Part shown: positions 24,249 to 34,901 of the stretch, one piece after another | How the letters are laid out: every line of letters begins with the position of its first letter | How positions within the stretch are numbered: position 1 is the first letter of the stretch | NCBI GenBank assembly: GCA_949840775.1 | Contig: CATKXO010000020.1 | Location: forward strand, 1-50,241 | Direction of reading: 5' to 3' | DNA length: 50,241 nt | DNA from: an uncultured bacterium | GTDB lineage: Bacteria > Bacillota > Clostridia > Oscillospirales > Oscillospiraceae | Made by a program: the position numbers and the translations under genes | Notes under the pieces: model-generated | What the model was told of the DNA's origin: nothing | Databases searched by the model: none | Seen by the model: the letters and a program-made list of their open reading frames with translations, nothing else

Positions 24249-25796
24249 ATGAGCGGAAATCAAAATCAGCATGGAAAGAGAGAGGCCCCCGGCGGGGAAT
24301 TTCCCCTGGTCCTCTGGTGGCGGCAGCACCGGGCCTGGGTAGCCGGGTTGGACCGGGGGGCAAAAATACGGTACCGGCTGTTTCAGGTGCTGGTGGTGGT
24401 GGCCATTCTCATCATCGCCCTGTACCTCTTCCTCCGGTCCTGGATCAGGCTGCCTGATGTGCCCAACCTGCCTGGGGCGAACACCAATCCGGGAAACAAC
24501 ACCTCCCAGGGCGACACCTCCCTGGGGAATGTCTCCTTCGAGGGGGCGGAGCTGCCCGACGTGGCCAAAAGCGGCCGGAAGGATGGCTATTACACCTTCC
24601 TCCTCTGCGGCCGTGACGTGGTCAGCGGCTCCACCGACACCATGATCCTCATTACCTACGACACCAAGGGCAAGACCGTCAGCGCCATGAGCCTGCTGCG
24701 TGACACCATGACCAACACCAGCGCCAAGCGGGGAGCCCAGAAGCGGCTGAACGTGGTCTTTACCCGGAACTCCGGAGACCGGAAGCTGTCGGTGGCGGAG
24801 CGCATCGACAACGGCATGACCGCCCTGAAAAAGGAGGTCAGCCGCCTGACAGGCATCTACCCGGATTTCTACGTCCAGGTGGAGTGGGAGGCCATCGGCC
24901 GCCTGGTGGACGCCGTGGAGGGCGTGGAGTTTGAGGTCCCCTTCGACATGGACTACGACGACCCCGCCCAGGACCTGCACATCCACCAGAAGAAGGGCCT
25001 GCGGGTGCTTGACGGCGACGACGCCATGCAGGTGGTCCGCTTCCGGAAGAACAACGACAAGAGCGTTCAGCTGGGGGACGTGGGCCGCACCGAGATTCAG
25101 CGGGACTTCCTCACGGCGGTGCTGAAAAAGTGCCTCACCCCGGAGATTCTGCTCAAACTGCCCACTCTGGTAGACATCTTCATGGACAACGTGAACACCG
25201 ACCTGACGGTGGGCAACATTCTGGCCTTTGCCCAGCTGGCCATCGGCATGGACGTGGAACATGGCGTGAACTTTGTCTCCATGCCCTACTACGGTGTCAT
25301 GTACGACGGCGCGGCCCTGGTGTGCGTCCAGGAAAAACAGATGCTTGAGCTGCTCAACGCCGGCATGAACCCCTATCAGGACGAGATCAGGGGCAGCGAT
25401 TTGCAGCTGATGTACAAGAAGTCGGGGGGCGGCTTCGGGGTGACCAACGGGACCCTGGCCGACCCGGCGGTGGCTGTGGTCCAGCCCTCCAAACCGGACG
25501 AACCGGATGATCCGGACGAGGACGACCCCGCCGGCGATCCCGGCGCCACCACGGACCCCGGAACCGCCACCGATCCTGGCACCACAACAGACCCCGGCAC
25601 AACGACTGATCCCGGCACAACGACCGATCCCGGAACCATAACGGACCCCGGCACGACCACTGATCCCGGCGCGGCCACGGACCCCGGAACCGCCACCGGT
25701 CCGGGGAACATCGGCGATATCGACCCCAGCCTTGTTTTCCCCGATCCCTCTCCGGATGTCCAGGGGGACACGGCGCAAGAGCAGGCAGTGGCCTGA
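24249..25796 (+). CDS. LytR-CpsA-Psr (LCP) family protein with TDPG-repeat tail
   Basis: 515 residues, ATG 24249. LCP enzymes transfer teichoic acid or polysaccharide from undecaprenyl carriers to peptidoglycan. A cytoplasmic basic N-terminus is followed by a membrane helix (about 45-63) and an extracellular LCP domain: LLCGRDVVSGSTDTMIL, MSLLRDTM with R/D, and VVRFRKNNDKSVQLGDVGRTEIQRDF with the conserved arginines. After ~410 comes a low-complexity tail of about nine hexapeptides of TDPGTT type (25545-25710; 18-bp units), then an acidic end. The tail may span or contact the wall, and its repeat number is likely variable between strains. It lies between nadD-yqeK and rsfS, a common Clostridia order. 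Confidence 0.9.
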   Translation: MSGNQNQHGKREAPGGEFPLVLWWRQHRAWVAGLDRGAKIRYRLFQVLVVVAILIIALYLFLRSWIRLPDVPNLPGANTNPGNNTSQGDTSLGNVSFEGAELPDVAKSGRKDGYYTFLLCGRDVVSGSTDTMILITYDTKGKTVSAMSLLRDTMTNTSAKRGAQKRLNVVFTRNSGDRKLSVAERIDNGMTALKKEVSRLTGIYPDFYVQVEWEAIGRLVDAVEGVEFEVPFDMDYDDPAQDLHIHQKKGLRVLDGDDAMQVVRFRKNNDKSVQLGDVGRTEIQRDFLTAVLKKCLTPEILLKLPTLVDIFMDNVNTDLTVGNILAFAQLAIGMDVEHGVNFVSMPYYGVMYDGAALVCVQEKQMLELLNAGMNPYQDEIRGSDLQLMYKKSGGGFGVTNGTLADPAVAVVQPSKPDEPDDPDEDDPAGDPGATTDPGTATDPGTTTDPGTTTDPGTTTDPGTITDPGTTTDPGAATDPGTATGPGNIGDIDPSLVFPDPSPDVQGDTAQEQAVA

Positions 25797-25818
25797 GAGA
25801 ACAGAAAGGAGCAATGGA

Positions 25819-26178
25819 ATGGAATCCTATGAACTGGCGATTCTGCTGGCCCGCACTCTTGACGGCAAAAAGGGCGGCGACATCAAGGTGCTGAAAACGG
25901 AGGGCCTGACCACCCTGGCGGACTACTTCGTCATCTGCACCGCCACCTCCAACACCCAGGTAAAGGCCATGTCCGACGCCTGCGAGGAGGCGGCGGAGCA
26001 CAACGGCGAGCGGGCCCACCACATCGAGGGCCACCGGGGAGGCACCTGGCTGCTCATGGACTTCTCCAGCGTTGTGGTCCACGTCTTCACCGACGAGGCC
26101 CGGAAGTTCTACGACCTGGAGCGCCTCTGGGGCGACGCGGAGGAGCTGGACATGACAAATATCCTGGTGCAGGATTAA
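25819..26178 (+). CDS. rsfS: Ribosome silencing factor RsfS (Iojap)
   Basis: 119 residues. ATG 25819 is preferred (AAGGAG 8 bases upstream) over the out-of-frame ATG at 25814. RsfS binds L14 on the 50S subunit and blocks subunit joining when nutrients are low. The family stretch KGGDIKVLKTEGLTTLADYFVICTATSNTQ, the EGHRGGTWLLMDFSSVVVHVF segment, and the C-terminal FYDLERLWGDA are all present. It is the last gene of the nadD-lcp-rsfS unit. Confidence 0.96.
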   Translation: MESYELAILLARTLDGKKGGDIKVLKTEGLTTLADYFVICTATSNTQVKAMSDACEEAAEHNGERAHHIEGHRGGTWLLMDFSSVVVHVFTDEARKFYDLERLWGDAEELDMTNILVQD

Positions 26179-26183
26179 ACAGC

Positions 26184-26209
26184 AAAAAGGCCCCGTTTGG
26201 GGCCTTTTT
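26184..26209. terminator. Bidirectional terminator between rsfS and the DAG-kinase gene
   Basis: AAAAAGGCCCC, loop GTTT, GGGGCCTTTTT: symmetrical, with T tracts on both strands. It serves rsfS (plus) and the convergent minus-strand gene whose stop is at 26210. Confidence 0.9.
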
Positions 26210-27103
26210 CTATTCTCTGCGTATAATTTTCAATGCCTTTTGCCGGTTGACCACCCGGCTCACGGTCTGGCTGCCGCCGAACTCCCCGTCTGCCGTCCAG
26301 GGGATGGGCTGGTCGCAGGTAAAGGTGACCCGGCTGGCCTGGAACTGGAGGAGGGCCCCGGAGCGGACCGCCCCCGGATTGGCCAGGGCCTGGAGCCCGT
26401 CGGTGAGGTCGGCCAGGCTGAGGGGCTTTTTCACCAGCGTGACCTCAAACAGCCCGTCGTCCAGCACAACCCGGTTGGCGGTGGGGGGGCGGATGCCGCC
26501 GATGGACTGGGAGTTGCTCACCATGCCGAAGTAGAAGTCGTCCTCCAGCCCCTGGCCGTCGTGCTCCACTCTGATGCGGTAGGGGGCGATGGTGGGCAGG
26601 GAGGCGATGCCGGCAAAGATATAGGCCAGATGGCCGAAGGTGTTTTTCAGCTCCTGGGGAGTTTCGTAGGCCACCTTGGTAAAGGCGCCGAAGGCGGCCA
26701 CATAGATAAAGGGTCTGCCGTTGAGCGCCCCCACGTCAATGGGGACGGTAACACCGGTGCCGGCGGCCACCAGGGCGGCCTCCCGGGGTTTTCTTGGCAG
26801 GCGGAGGGTGGCGGCGCAGTCGTTGGTGGAGCCGAAGGGGATGTAGCCCAGGGGGGGCGGGTCCTGTACCTCCGACAGTCCGGATACCACCTCACTGAGG
26901 GTGCCGTCCCCCCCGGCGCAGACAATCCGGTCGAACTGTCCCCCCAGCTCCCGGGCGGTGCGGGCGGCGTCCCCCTTGCACTGGGTGGGGTAGGAGGTGG
27001 TAATCCACCCCGCCTTGGTGAACACATCCAGCACCTGGGCCAGGGCGTTTTTCACCTGGCCGGTGCCCGATGTGGGGTTGTAAATGAAGAGCAGGCGGTT
27101 CAT
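26210..27103 (-). CDS. Diacylglycerol kinase-like lipid kinase (YegS/DgkB family)
   Basis: 297 residues from ATG 27103, which has GGAGGG upstream and opens MNRLLFIYNPTSGTG; a longer frame to 27160 is less likely. The N-terminal domain has the family loop IYNPTSGTG and the nucleotide motif GGDGTLSEV (64-72), then IPFGSTND. The C-terminal beta-sandwich ends in GEFGG. Related enzymes phosphorylate diacylglycerol, recycling lipid released by teichoic acid or capsule synthesis; substrate cannot be read from sequence. It is a single gene convergent with rsfS. Confidence 0.9.
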   Translation of the reverse strand: MNRLLFIYNPTSGTGQVKNALAQVLDVFTKAGWITTSYPTQCKGDAARTARELGGQFDRIVCAGGDGTLSEVVSGLSEVQDPPPLGYIPFGSTNDCAATLRLPRKPREAALVAAGTGVTVPIDVGALNGRPFIYVAAFGAFTKVAYETPQELKNTFGHLAYIFAGIASLPTIAPYRIRVEHDGQGLEDDFYFGMVSNSQSIGGIRPPTANRVVLDDGLFEVTLVKKPLSLADLTDGLQALANPGAVRSGALLQFQASRVTFTCDQPIPWTADGEFGGSQTVSRVVNRQKALKIIRRE

Positions 27104-27236
27104 GACAAAGCCCTCCGTAAATGAAAGAGATATGAGTACCATTATAAAAAGCAAAATCAAAAAATCAAGGGAAAAGGGAAAACTTTATCCTGTCTTAACA
27201 GGCCGGGAAAGGGAGTGTCCTTTTCGCAGATTTTCA

Positions 27237-27318
27237 TGTAGGGGCCGCCGCCCTCGGCGGCCCACCAAAATACAACGCTTCCCCTGGTTTCGGGCCGCCC
27301 AGGGGGGCGGCCCCTACA
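27237..27318 (+). repeat. Palindromic repeat ahead of azlC
   Basis: TGTAGGGGCCGCC to GGCGGCCCCTACA. It carries one unit resembling the 46-bp unit at 16147 (CCTCGGCGGCCCACCAA, CAACGCTTCCCCTGG). The 38 bases after its right end match those after the repeat at 16355 in 36 positions. Confidence 0.85.
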
Positions 27319-27370
27319 GCTGATCTCCGGATAAAATGCGCATTCGGGCACTCCCCCGGGAAAATCAGGG

Positions 27371-27399
27371 TTGCACAGCGGGGAAAAAGCGAGTAAAAT
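27371..27399 (+). promoter_or_regulatory. azlCD promoter
   Basis: TTGCAC (27371-27376), 17 bases, TAAAAT (27394-27399), 36 bases before the azlC ATG. Distance from the repeat end equals that at smc. Confidence 0.65.
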
Positions 27400-27434
27400 A
27401 AGGGAAAAATCGTTTTTATAGGGGTGTATCTGAG

Positions 27435-28148
27435 ATGAATCGAAAGACCTTGGCCGCCGCCTTTCCGCTGACGGTCCCGGTGCTCATGGGCTATCTGGCC
27501 ATCGGCATTGCCTTCGGCCTGATGCTCCAGTCCATCGGCTACGGCGCCTTCTGGGCCCTGCTGATGAGCGCCACGATTTATGCCGGCTCCGGCCAGTACC
27601 TTGGGGTGTCCCTGCTGGCAGTGGGGGCCCCGCTGCCCCAGGTGGCCTTTCTCACCCTGATGGTCAACTTCCGCCACCTGGTATACGGCCTGTCCATGCT
27701 GGAGAAGTTCCGGGGCATGGGCCTGCGGAAGCTCTATATGATTTTTGCCCTGACCGACGAGACCTATGCCCTGCTCTCCTCCGCCCAGGCCCCGGAGGGG
27801 GTGGAGGAGCACGACTTCTTCTTCACAGTGGCCCTGCTGGATCAGAGCTACTGGGTGCTGGGGTCGGTGATCGGCTCCCTGCTGGGTTCCGCCCTGGGCT
27901 TCGACACCACGGGGGTGGACTTCGCCATGACCGCCCTGTTCCTGGTCATCGCCGTGGGCCAGTGGAAAAAGGCGGGCAGCCACCTGCCCGCCCTGCTGGG
28001 GGGCGCGGCCACCCTGGCCAGTCTGCTGGTCGTGGGGGCGGAGGACATGCTCCTCCCCGCCCTGGCCATCATCGTCATCGCCCTGACCCTGCTTCGGCCC
28101 CGGCTGGAGGGAGCGCATGAGAGAAAGGAGGAGAAACAATGCCCCTGA
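27435..28148 (+). CDS. azlC: AzlC-family branched-chain amino acid exporter, large subunit
   Basis: 237 residues with about six membrane helices; ATG 27435. AzlC with AzlD exports branched-chain amino acids (or toxic analogues). Family marks are MGYLAIGIAFGLMLQS, the segment SATIYAGSGQYLGVSLL, the NFRHLVYGLSM motif, and FALTDETYAL. It overlaps azlD by 10 bases, so the two are co-translated. Confidence 0.93.
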   Translation: MNRKTLAAAFPLTVPVLMGYLAIGIAFGLMLQSIGYGAFWALLMSATIYAGSGQYLGVSLLAVGAPLPQVAFLTLMVNFRHLVYGLSMLEKFRGMGLRKLYMIFALTDETYALLSSAQAPEGVEEHDFFFTVALLDQSYWVLGSVIGSLLGSALGFDTTGVDFAMTALFLVIAVGQWKKAGSHLPALLGGAATLASLLVVGAEDMLLPALAIIVIALTLLRPRLEGAHERKEEKQCP

Positions 28149-28474
28149 ATACCGCCCAGACCCTGGCCTCCATCGCCGTCATGGCGGTGGTCACGTTTCT
28201 GACACGGGCCCTGCCTTTCATCCTCTTTGACCGGGGGGACCACCCCCCCAAGCTGGTCCTCTACCTGGGCCGGGTGCTGCCCCCGGCCATCATCGCCATG
28301 CTCATCGTCTACTGCCTGAAGGGGGTCACCTTCACCACCCTGGGGGGCTGGCTCCCGCCCCTGGCGGCGGGACTGGCCGCCGTCCTCCTCCACCTGTGGA
28401 AGGGCAACGACCTGATCTCCATCTTCGGGGCCACGGTCTTCTATATGGTGCTGGTGCAGGGCGTCTTCAGATAA
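28139..28474 (+). CDS. azlD: AzlD-family branched-chain amino acid exporter, small subunit
   Basis: 111 residues, three to four membrane helices. The N-terminal MAVVTFLTRALPFILF and the following LGRVLPPAIIAMLIVYCLK are typical. ATG 28139 lies inside the end of azlC, preceded by AAAGGAGGAG. It is the partner of AzlC in the exporter. Confidence 0.93.
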   Translation: MPLNTAQTLASIAVMAVVTFLTRALPFILFDRGDHPPKLVLYLGRVLPPAIIAMLIVYCLKGVTFTTLGGWLPPLAAGLAAVLLHLWKGNDLISIFGATVFYMVLVQGVFR

Positions 28475-28511
28475 AAGATACCAAAACGTAATGACAATAT
28501 CATGACAAACG

Positions 28512-28540
28512 TTGATTTTTCCGTTGCGGGTGCTTATAAT
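28512..28540 (+). promoter_or_regulatory. Promoter of the toxin-antitoxin pair
   Basis: TTGATT (28512-28517), 17 bases, perfect TATAAT (28535-28540), then AGAGGAG and ATG 28564. RelB-type antitoxins normally autoregulate such promoters. Confidence 0.7.
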
Positions 28541-28563
28541 AAGAATAGAGAGGAGTGTTGAAC

Positions 28564-28833
28564 ATGGCCCAGACGGTAAATGTAAACTTTCGTATGGATG
28601 CAGATTTAAAGCGGAGCATGGAACAGGCCTGCTCTGAACTGGGGATGACTATGACAACGGCATTTACGATTTTTGCGAAAAAAGTGAGCCGTGAGAAACG
28701 GATTCCCTTTGAGGTGAGCGTAGACCCCTTCTATTCTGAAAGCAATATGCGCCATTTAGAGCAGATCGCCCAGGATGTGGCGGCAGGCCGGGCGCATTTT
28801 GCGGAGCATGAGCTGATAGAGGCGGACGACTGA
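28564..28833 (+). CDS. RelB/DinJ-family antitoxin
   Basis: 89 residues from ATG 28564 with AGAGGAG upstream (GTG 28555 is an alternative). The N-terminal VNVNFRMDADLKRSMEQACSELGMTMTTAFTIFAKKV is the ribbon-helix-helix of the RelB/DinJ type, which binds DNA as dimers; the acidic C-terminus should wrap the toxin. The stop overlaps the toxin start (TGATG). Confidence 0.92.
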   Translation: MAQTVNVNFRMDADLKRSMEQACSELGMTMTTAFTIFAKKVSREKRIPFEVSVDPFYSESNMRHLEQIAQDVAAGRAHFAEHELIEADD

Positions 28834-29093
28834 TGGGGCTGCTGTGGGAAGACCGGGCCTGGGAGGACTATCTCCACTGGCAGACGCAGGACAAAAAGAC
28901 GCTGAAACGGATCAATACGTTGATTCAGGATATAAAACGCAGCCCCTTCGATGGGATTGGCAAGCCGGAGCCGCTGAAAGGGAACCTGGGCGGGTATTGG
29001 AGCCGACGAATCGACGAGACCAACCGAATCGTCTATTTTGAGCGGGACGGTATCATCTATATTGTGTCCTGCCGGGGACACTATGAGAATTAG
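28833..29093 (+). CDS. yoeB: YoeB/Txe-family mRNA interferase toxin
   Basis: 86 residues, coupled to the antitoxin. YoeB toxins cut mRNA in the ribosomal A site. The E. coli catalytic residues are present at the same numbers: E46 (GKPEPLKG), R65 (DETNRIVY), H83 and Y84 (CRGHYEN). The length matches YoeB (84), so the toxin looks intact. The pair lies between azlD and a dehydrogenase gene. Confidence 0.95.
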   Translation: MGLLWEDRAWEDYLHWQTQDKKTLKRINTLIQDIKRSPFDGIGKPEPLKGNLGGYWSRRIDETNRIVYFERDGIIYIVSCRGHYEN

Positions 29094-29105
29094 GGAGGAG
29101 CCTCT

Positions 29106-29840
29106 ATGCCCAACGTACTCATCACCGGCGCCTCCCGGGGCATCGGCGCGGCCGCGGCCCGGCTGTTTGCCCGGGAGGGCTGGGACGTGGCCCTCAACTA
29201 CAACAAAAGTCAGATGGAGGCCGAGGCCCTGGCCGCTGAGCTGTCCGGGCTGGGGGGGAAGGCCGTCCCTGTCCAGGTGGACATCTCCGACCCGGAGCAG
29301 GCCGCCCGGATGGTCCGGGAGGCGGAGACAGCCCTGGGGGGGCTGGACGCCGTGATCTGCAACGCGGGGGTGGCCCTGCCCCAGCAGCTGCTCACCGATA
29401 CCACGCCCGAGCAGTGGCGCAGCCTGATGTCGGTGGACCTGGACGGGGTATTTTATACCCTCCGGGCGGCTGTCCCTGGCCTGGTGCGCCAAAAGCGGGG
29501 GGCCATCGTGACGGTGTCCTCCATGTGGGGGGTGACGGGCGGCTCCTGTGAGGCCCCCTACTCCGCCGCCAAGGCGGGGGTGATCGGGTTGACGAAGGCC
29601 CTGGCCAAGGAACTGGGACCCTCCCACATCCGGGTAAACTGCGTGGCCCCTGGAGTCATCGACACTGATATGAACGGCCACCTCTCCCCTGAGGAGCTGG
29701 CCGTCCTGGGGGAGGAGGCCCCCCTGGGCCGCATCGGAACCCCGGAGGAGGCGGCCCAGGCTATTTACTTCCTGGCCTCCGACCGCGCCTCCTTCATCAC
29801 CGGCCAGGTCCTCCTGGCAGACGGCGGTATGGTGATTTAA
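29106..29840 (+). CDS. Short-chain dehydrogenase/reductase (FabG/YmfI-like)
   Basis: 244 residues. Classical SDR: cofactor motif TGASRGIG (7-14), NAG at 86-88, catalytic S139, Y152 and K156 (YSAAK), C-terminal GQVLLADGGMVI. The N-terminal NYNKSQ after beta-2 suggests NADP(H). It could be a 3-oxoacyl-ACP reductase or the related reductase that finishes EF-P modification (YmfI); sequence alone does not decide. GGGAGG precedes ATG 29106. It lies 12 bases after the toxin gene and may be partly read from its promoter. Confidence 0.88.
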   Translation: MPNVLITGASRGIGAAAARLFAREGWDVALNYNKSQMEAEALAAELSGLGGKAVPVQVDISDPEQAARMVREAETALGGLDAVICNAGVALPQQLLTDTTPEQWRSLMSVDLDGVFYTLRAAVPGLVRQKRGAIVTVSSMWGVTGGSCEAPYSAAKAGVIGLTKALAKELGPSHIRVNCVAPGVIDTDMNGHLSPEELAVLGEEAPLGRIGTPEEAAQAIYFLASDRASFITGQVLLADGGMVI

Positions 29841-29884
29841 GAAAAAATTTGTCGAATTTTAAGATTTGAGGGGTTGATTTGCGG

Positions 29885-29913
29885 TTGTAAAATCCGCTGA
29901 AACTTGGTATAAT
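29885..29913 (+). promoter_or_regulatory. Promoter of the glycoside-hydrolase-like gene
   Basis: TTGTAA (29885-29890), 17 bases, perfect TATAAT (29908-29913), 58 bases before ATG 29972. Confidence 0.7.
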
Positions 29914-29971
29914 AAATCGCCTGCATCATTATGTAGACCATATATTTCCAACAAGTGGCGGGAGGGAAGCT

Positions 29972-31069
29972 ATGGGCCGCGCTAACAAAGATGTCGGCGG
30001 CTATCGGGGCCGCAGAACGCTTACGGATATTTTAAAGTTCATCGCGATCGCCCTGGGGGTGGTCGTGGTTCTGGTGCTGGCCGGGCTGTTCTTCGCCCAG
30101 CGCTATATCGTATATACCGACGAGGGCCCCAAGCTGGAGCTGCCCCCCTTCCTCCAGATGTTCCGGGGCGGAGAGAAGGACCCGGTTGGTTCCGCGTCCC
30201 TCCCCGACCCCAGCGATGTCAGCGTGGTCATTGATCCCGGCGGCAGCGCATCCGAGCCCCCGGCGGAGCCGGAGAAGCCCAGCTTTGCCATCCAGCTGCC
30301 GGTGGAAGATGTTCTGAACGGCACCGCCGCCGCCAAGCTGGAGGAGGCCGGGGCGTCGGCCCTGATCCTGGAGGCGAAGGCCCCCAGCGGCCAGCTGATC
30401 TGGCACTCCGACCTGTTTACCGCCGACTGGGCGGAGGTCAACGCCCCCCAGTCCAACAACGAGGCCCTGAAGCAGTGGAACGAGGGGGAGGTGTACACCG
30501 TGGCCCGGGTGTGCTGCTTCCGGGACGACAGCGTCCCCTACTCCCTGAACAAGCGGGCCCTGCGCAAGGGGAACTACAACTGGCGGGACGAGCTGGGCCT
30601 GCGGTGGATGAGCCCCGCCCACGAGGAGAACCAGGCGTATATCGCCGGGCTGTGCGGCGAGCTGGCCGCCCTGGGCTTTGACGAGATTGTGCTGGAGCAG
30701 TGGCACTTCCCCGTGGGGGGAAAGACGGAGAACATCACCCGCGGCGACCGCTATGACCCGGACGCCTTCACCACTCAGCTGGAGTCCCTCCTCAATCAGG
30801 TTGTGGAGGCGGTATCACCCTACGCGGCAAACACCGAGGTGTCCCTGCGGTTTACCGGCGACATGCTGGGCGAGGGGAGCGCCCTGAGCGGCGTGACCCC
30901 CCAGCTGATGCTGCAATATGGCAACCGGCTCTGGTGCGACCCGGAGAGCCGGTCCGTCCTGTTTGAAGTATATCCGTCGTCGATAGGGAGCAGGCGGACG
31001 GTGGATATCGTCCCCCAGGCGGACGAGAACCGCACCAGCTTCCAGGCGGTCATCCCTCCGGAGGAGTAA
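29972..31069 (+). CDS. Putative GH10-like / DUF4015 glycoside hydrolase, membrane anchored
   Basis: 365 residues, ATG 29972 with GGGAGGGAAG upstream. A basic N-terminus and one membrane helix (about 22-43) are followed by a P/S/E-rich linker (~65-100) and a TIM-barrel-like domain resembling 'putative glycosyl hydrolase' DUF4015 (PF13200): ARVCCFRDDSVPY, the MSPAHEENQAYIAGLCGELAALG stretch and FDEIVLEQWHFPV. The external location suggests action on the wall or surface glycans. Catalytic residues are not established for the family. It is a single-gene unit with its own promoter and terminator. Confidence 0.75.
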   Translation: MGRANKDVGGYRGRRTLTDILKFIAIALGVVVVLVLAGLFFAQRYIVYTDEGPKLELPPFLQMFRGGEKDPVGSASLPDPSDVSVVIDPGGSASEPPAEPEKPSFAIQLPVEDVLNGTAAAKLEEAGASALILEAKAPSGQLIWHSDLFTADWAEVNAPQSNNEALKQWNEGEVYTVARVCCFRDDSVPYSLNKRALRKGNYNWRDELGLRWMSPAHEENQAYIAGLCGELAALGFDEIVLEQWHFPVGGKTENITRGDRYDPDAFTTQLESLLNQVVEAVSPYAANTEVSLRFTGDMLGEGSALSGVTPQLMLQYGNRLWCDPESRSVLFEVYPSSIGSRRTVDIVPQADENRTSFQAVIPPEE

Positions 31070-31080
31070 CAGAAAACAGC

Positions 31081-31111
31081 GCCGCCCGGCCCAACGGCCG
31101 GGCGGCTTTTT
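31081..31111 (+). terminator. Intrinsic terminator
   Basis: GCCGCCCGGCC, loop CAAC, GGCCGGGCGGC (perfect 11-bp stem), then TTTTTG, 11 bases past the preceding stop. Confidence 0.92.
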
Positions 31112-31185
31112 GTGCCTGGAGGAAAATGTGAAGAAAATTCAGACAAATGAGGAGAATTGTCCGGGTAAAAAGGCAGAAAAAGGGC

Positions 31186-31214
31186 TTGAATTTTTTGGCG
31201 AAGTTTACTACAAT
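31186..31214 (+). promoter_or_regulatory. Promoter of the V-ATPase operon
   Basis: TTGAAT (31186-31191), 17 bases, TACAAT (31209-31214), 50 bases before the ntpF ATG. Confidence 0.7.
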
Positions 31215-31264
31215 AAAGAATAGCAACTTCCTTCATTCTAGCACTAAAAAAAGGTGGTGAAAAC

Positions 31265-31578
31265 ATGGCATTGGAAGCGATTCAGACGGTCACCCAGGCC
31301 GAGGCCAAGGCCAAGGCCGACCGGGACGCCGCCGGGGCCCAGGCCAAGCAGAAGCTGGCCGACGCCCAGCGGGAGGCGAAGCAGATCGTGGAACAGGCCC
31401 GGAACCAGGCCCGGGAGGAGGCCCGCCGGATGATGGCGGAGGCGGAGGCCAAGGCCGCCCGGCTGACCCGGGAGGAACTGGAAAAGGCCGCACAGGACTG
31501 CGAGACGCTGAAGCAGAATGCCCGGGGGCGGCTTGAGGAGGCCGCGCAGCTCATTGTTGGAAGGGTCGTGGAACGGTA

Positions 31579-31579
<1 letters not shown>
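31265..31579 (+). CDS. ntpF: V-type ATPase peripheral stalk subunit (NtpF; G/H-type)
   Basis: 104 residues, almost all one A/K/E/R-rich amphipathic helix, the peripheral-stalk coiled coil that pairs with NtpE. It is the first gene of the operon, which follows the Enterococcus hirae order F-I-K-E-C-G-A-B-D. ATG 31265 has AAGGTGGTG upstream; the stop overlaps the ntpI start (TAATG). Confidence 0.85.
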
Positions 31580-34063
<2,484 letters not shown>

Positions 34064-34078
34064 GGCGGGTGGCAGCCA

Positions 34079-34762
34079 ATGGAAGGAATCGAAAAAATCA
34101 CCGCGAAAATCGCCCAGGACGCCCAGGCTGAGATTGACCGGCTGATGGCGGAGACCGGGGAAAAGATTCAGGCGGTGCAGGCCAACGCCCAGGCCCAGGC
34201 CCAGGAGGAGGCCAACGACATCGTGGAGAAGGGCCGCCTGTCCGCCGCCGAGCGGCTGGAGCGGCTGAGCTCCGCCGCCCAGATGGAGCGGCGCAAGCTG
34301 GAGCTGGCCGCCAAGCAGGAGGTGCTGGGCGAGGCCTTCAACCTGGCCCTGGAGAAGCTGTGCACCCTGCCGGAGCAGGAGTACATTGCCCTGCTGGCCA
34401 AACTGGCCCTGGAGGCCAGCACCAGCGGCAGGGAGCAGATTATTTTCTCCCCCAAGGACCGGGCCCGGGTGGGCAAGCAGGTGGTCATGGCCGTCAACGA
34501 CGCCCTGCTGAAGGAGCGCTCCCCCAGCCTCCCCGAGGAGGTGGCCAAGAGCAAGGTGGGCGCACTGGTGGATAAGCTGGTCCACAGCACCACTGCGGTG
34601 GTCACCGGCACCGGCCTCACCCTCAGTGAGCAGACCCGTGACATCAGGGGCGGCTTTATCATGGTGGACGGCGACGTGGAGATCAACTGCGCCTTTGAGA
34701 CCCTGGTCCGCCTCCAGCGGGAGAAAATGGAGAAGCAGGTCGCTGATACACTGTTTCAATAA
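34079..34762 (+). CDS. ntpE: V-type ATPase subunit E (peripheral stalk)
   Basis: 227 residues. The N-terminal ~100 form a charged helix that pairs with NtpF; the C-terminal globular part (KSKVGALVDKLVHSTT..., GGFIMVDGDVEINCAFETLV) docks on the A/B head. It is separated from ntpC by a palindromic repeat although both belong to one operon. Confidence 0.93.
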   Translation: MEGIEKITAKIAQDAQAEIDRLMAETGEKIQAVQANAQAQAQEEANDIVEKGRLSAAERLERLSSAAQMERRKLELAAKQEVLGEAFNLALEKLCTLPEQEYIALLAKLALEASTSGREQIIFSPKDRARVGKQVVMAVNDALLKERSPSLPEEVAKSKVGALVDKLVHSTTAVVTGTGLTLSEQTRDIRGGFIMVDGDVEINCAFETLVRLQREKMEKQVADTLFQ

Positions 34763-34787
34763 TCTGTAGGAGTTGTAACGTCCCATG

Positions 34788-34856
34788 TGTAGGGGCGGCC
34801 TGTGGCCGCCCGCGCACAGGCGGACGATACACGGGCGGCCGCAGGCCGCCCCTACA
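34788..34856 (+). repeat. Palindromic repeat inside the V-ATPase operon (ntpE-ntpC)
   Basis: TGTAGGGGCGGCC to GGCCGCCCCTACA, with hairpins GGCGGCCTGTGGCCGCC and GGGCGGCCGCAGGCCGCCC. There is no T tract on the plus strand, consistent with read-through. Confidence 0.85.
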
Positions 34857-34901
34857 GAGCGATTCAAAGCAAAAGCAAGCGAAAACGAGAGGAGGGATAT
34901 T

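Noticed and set aside
34788-34856. Hairpin between ntpE and ntpC considered as a terminator
   Set aside because: No T tract, it lies within a conserved operon, and its ends match the dispersed repeat family.
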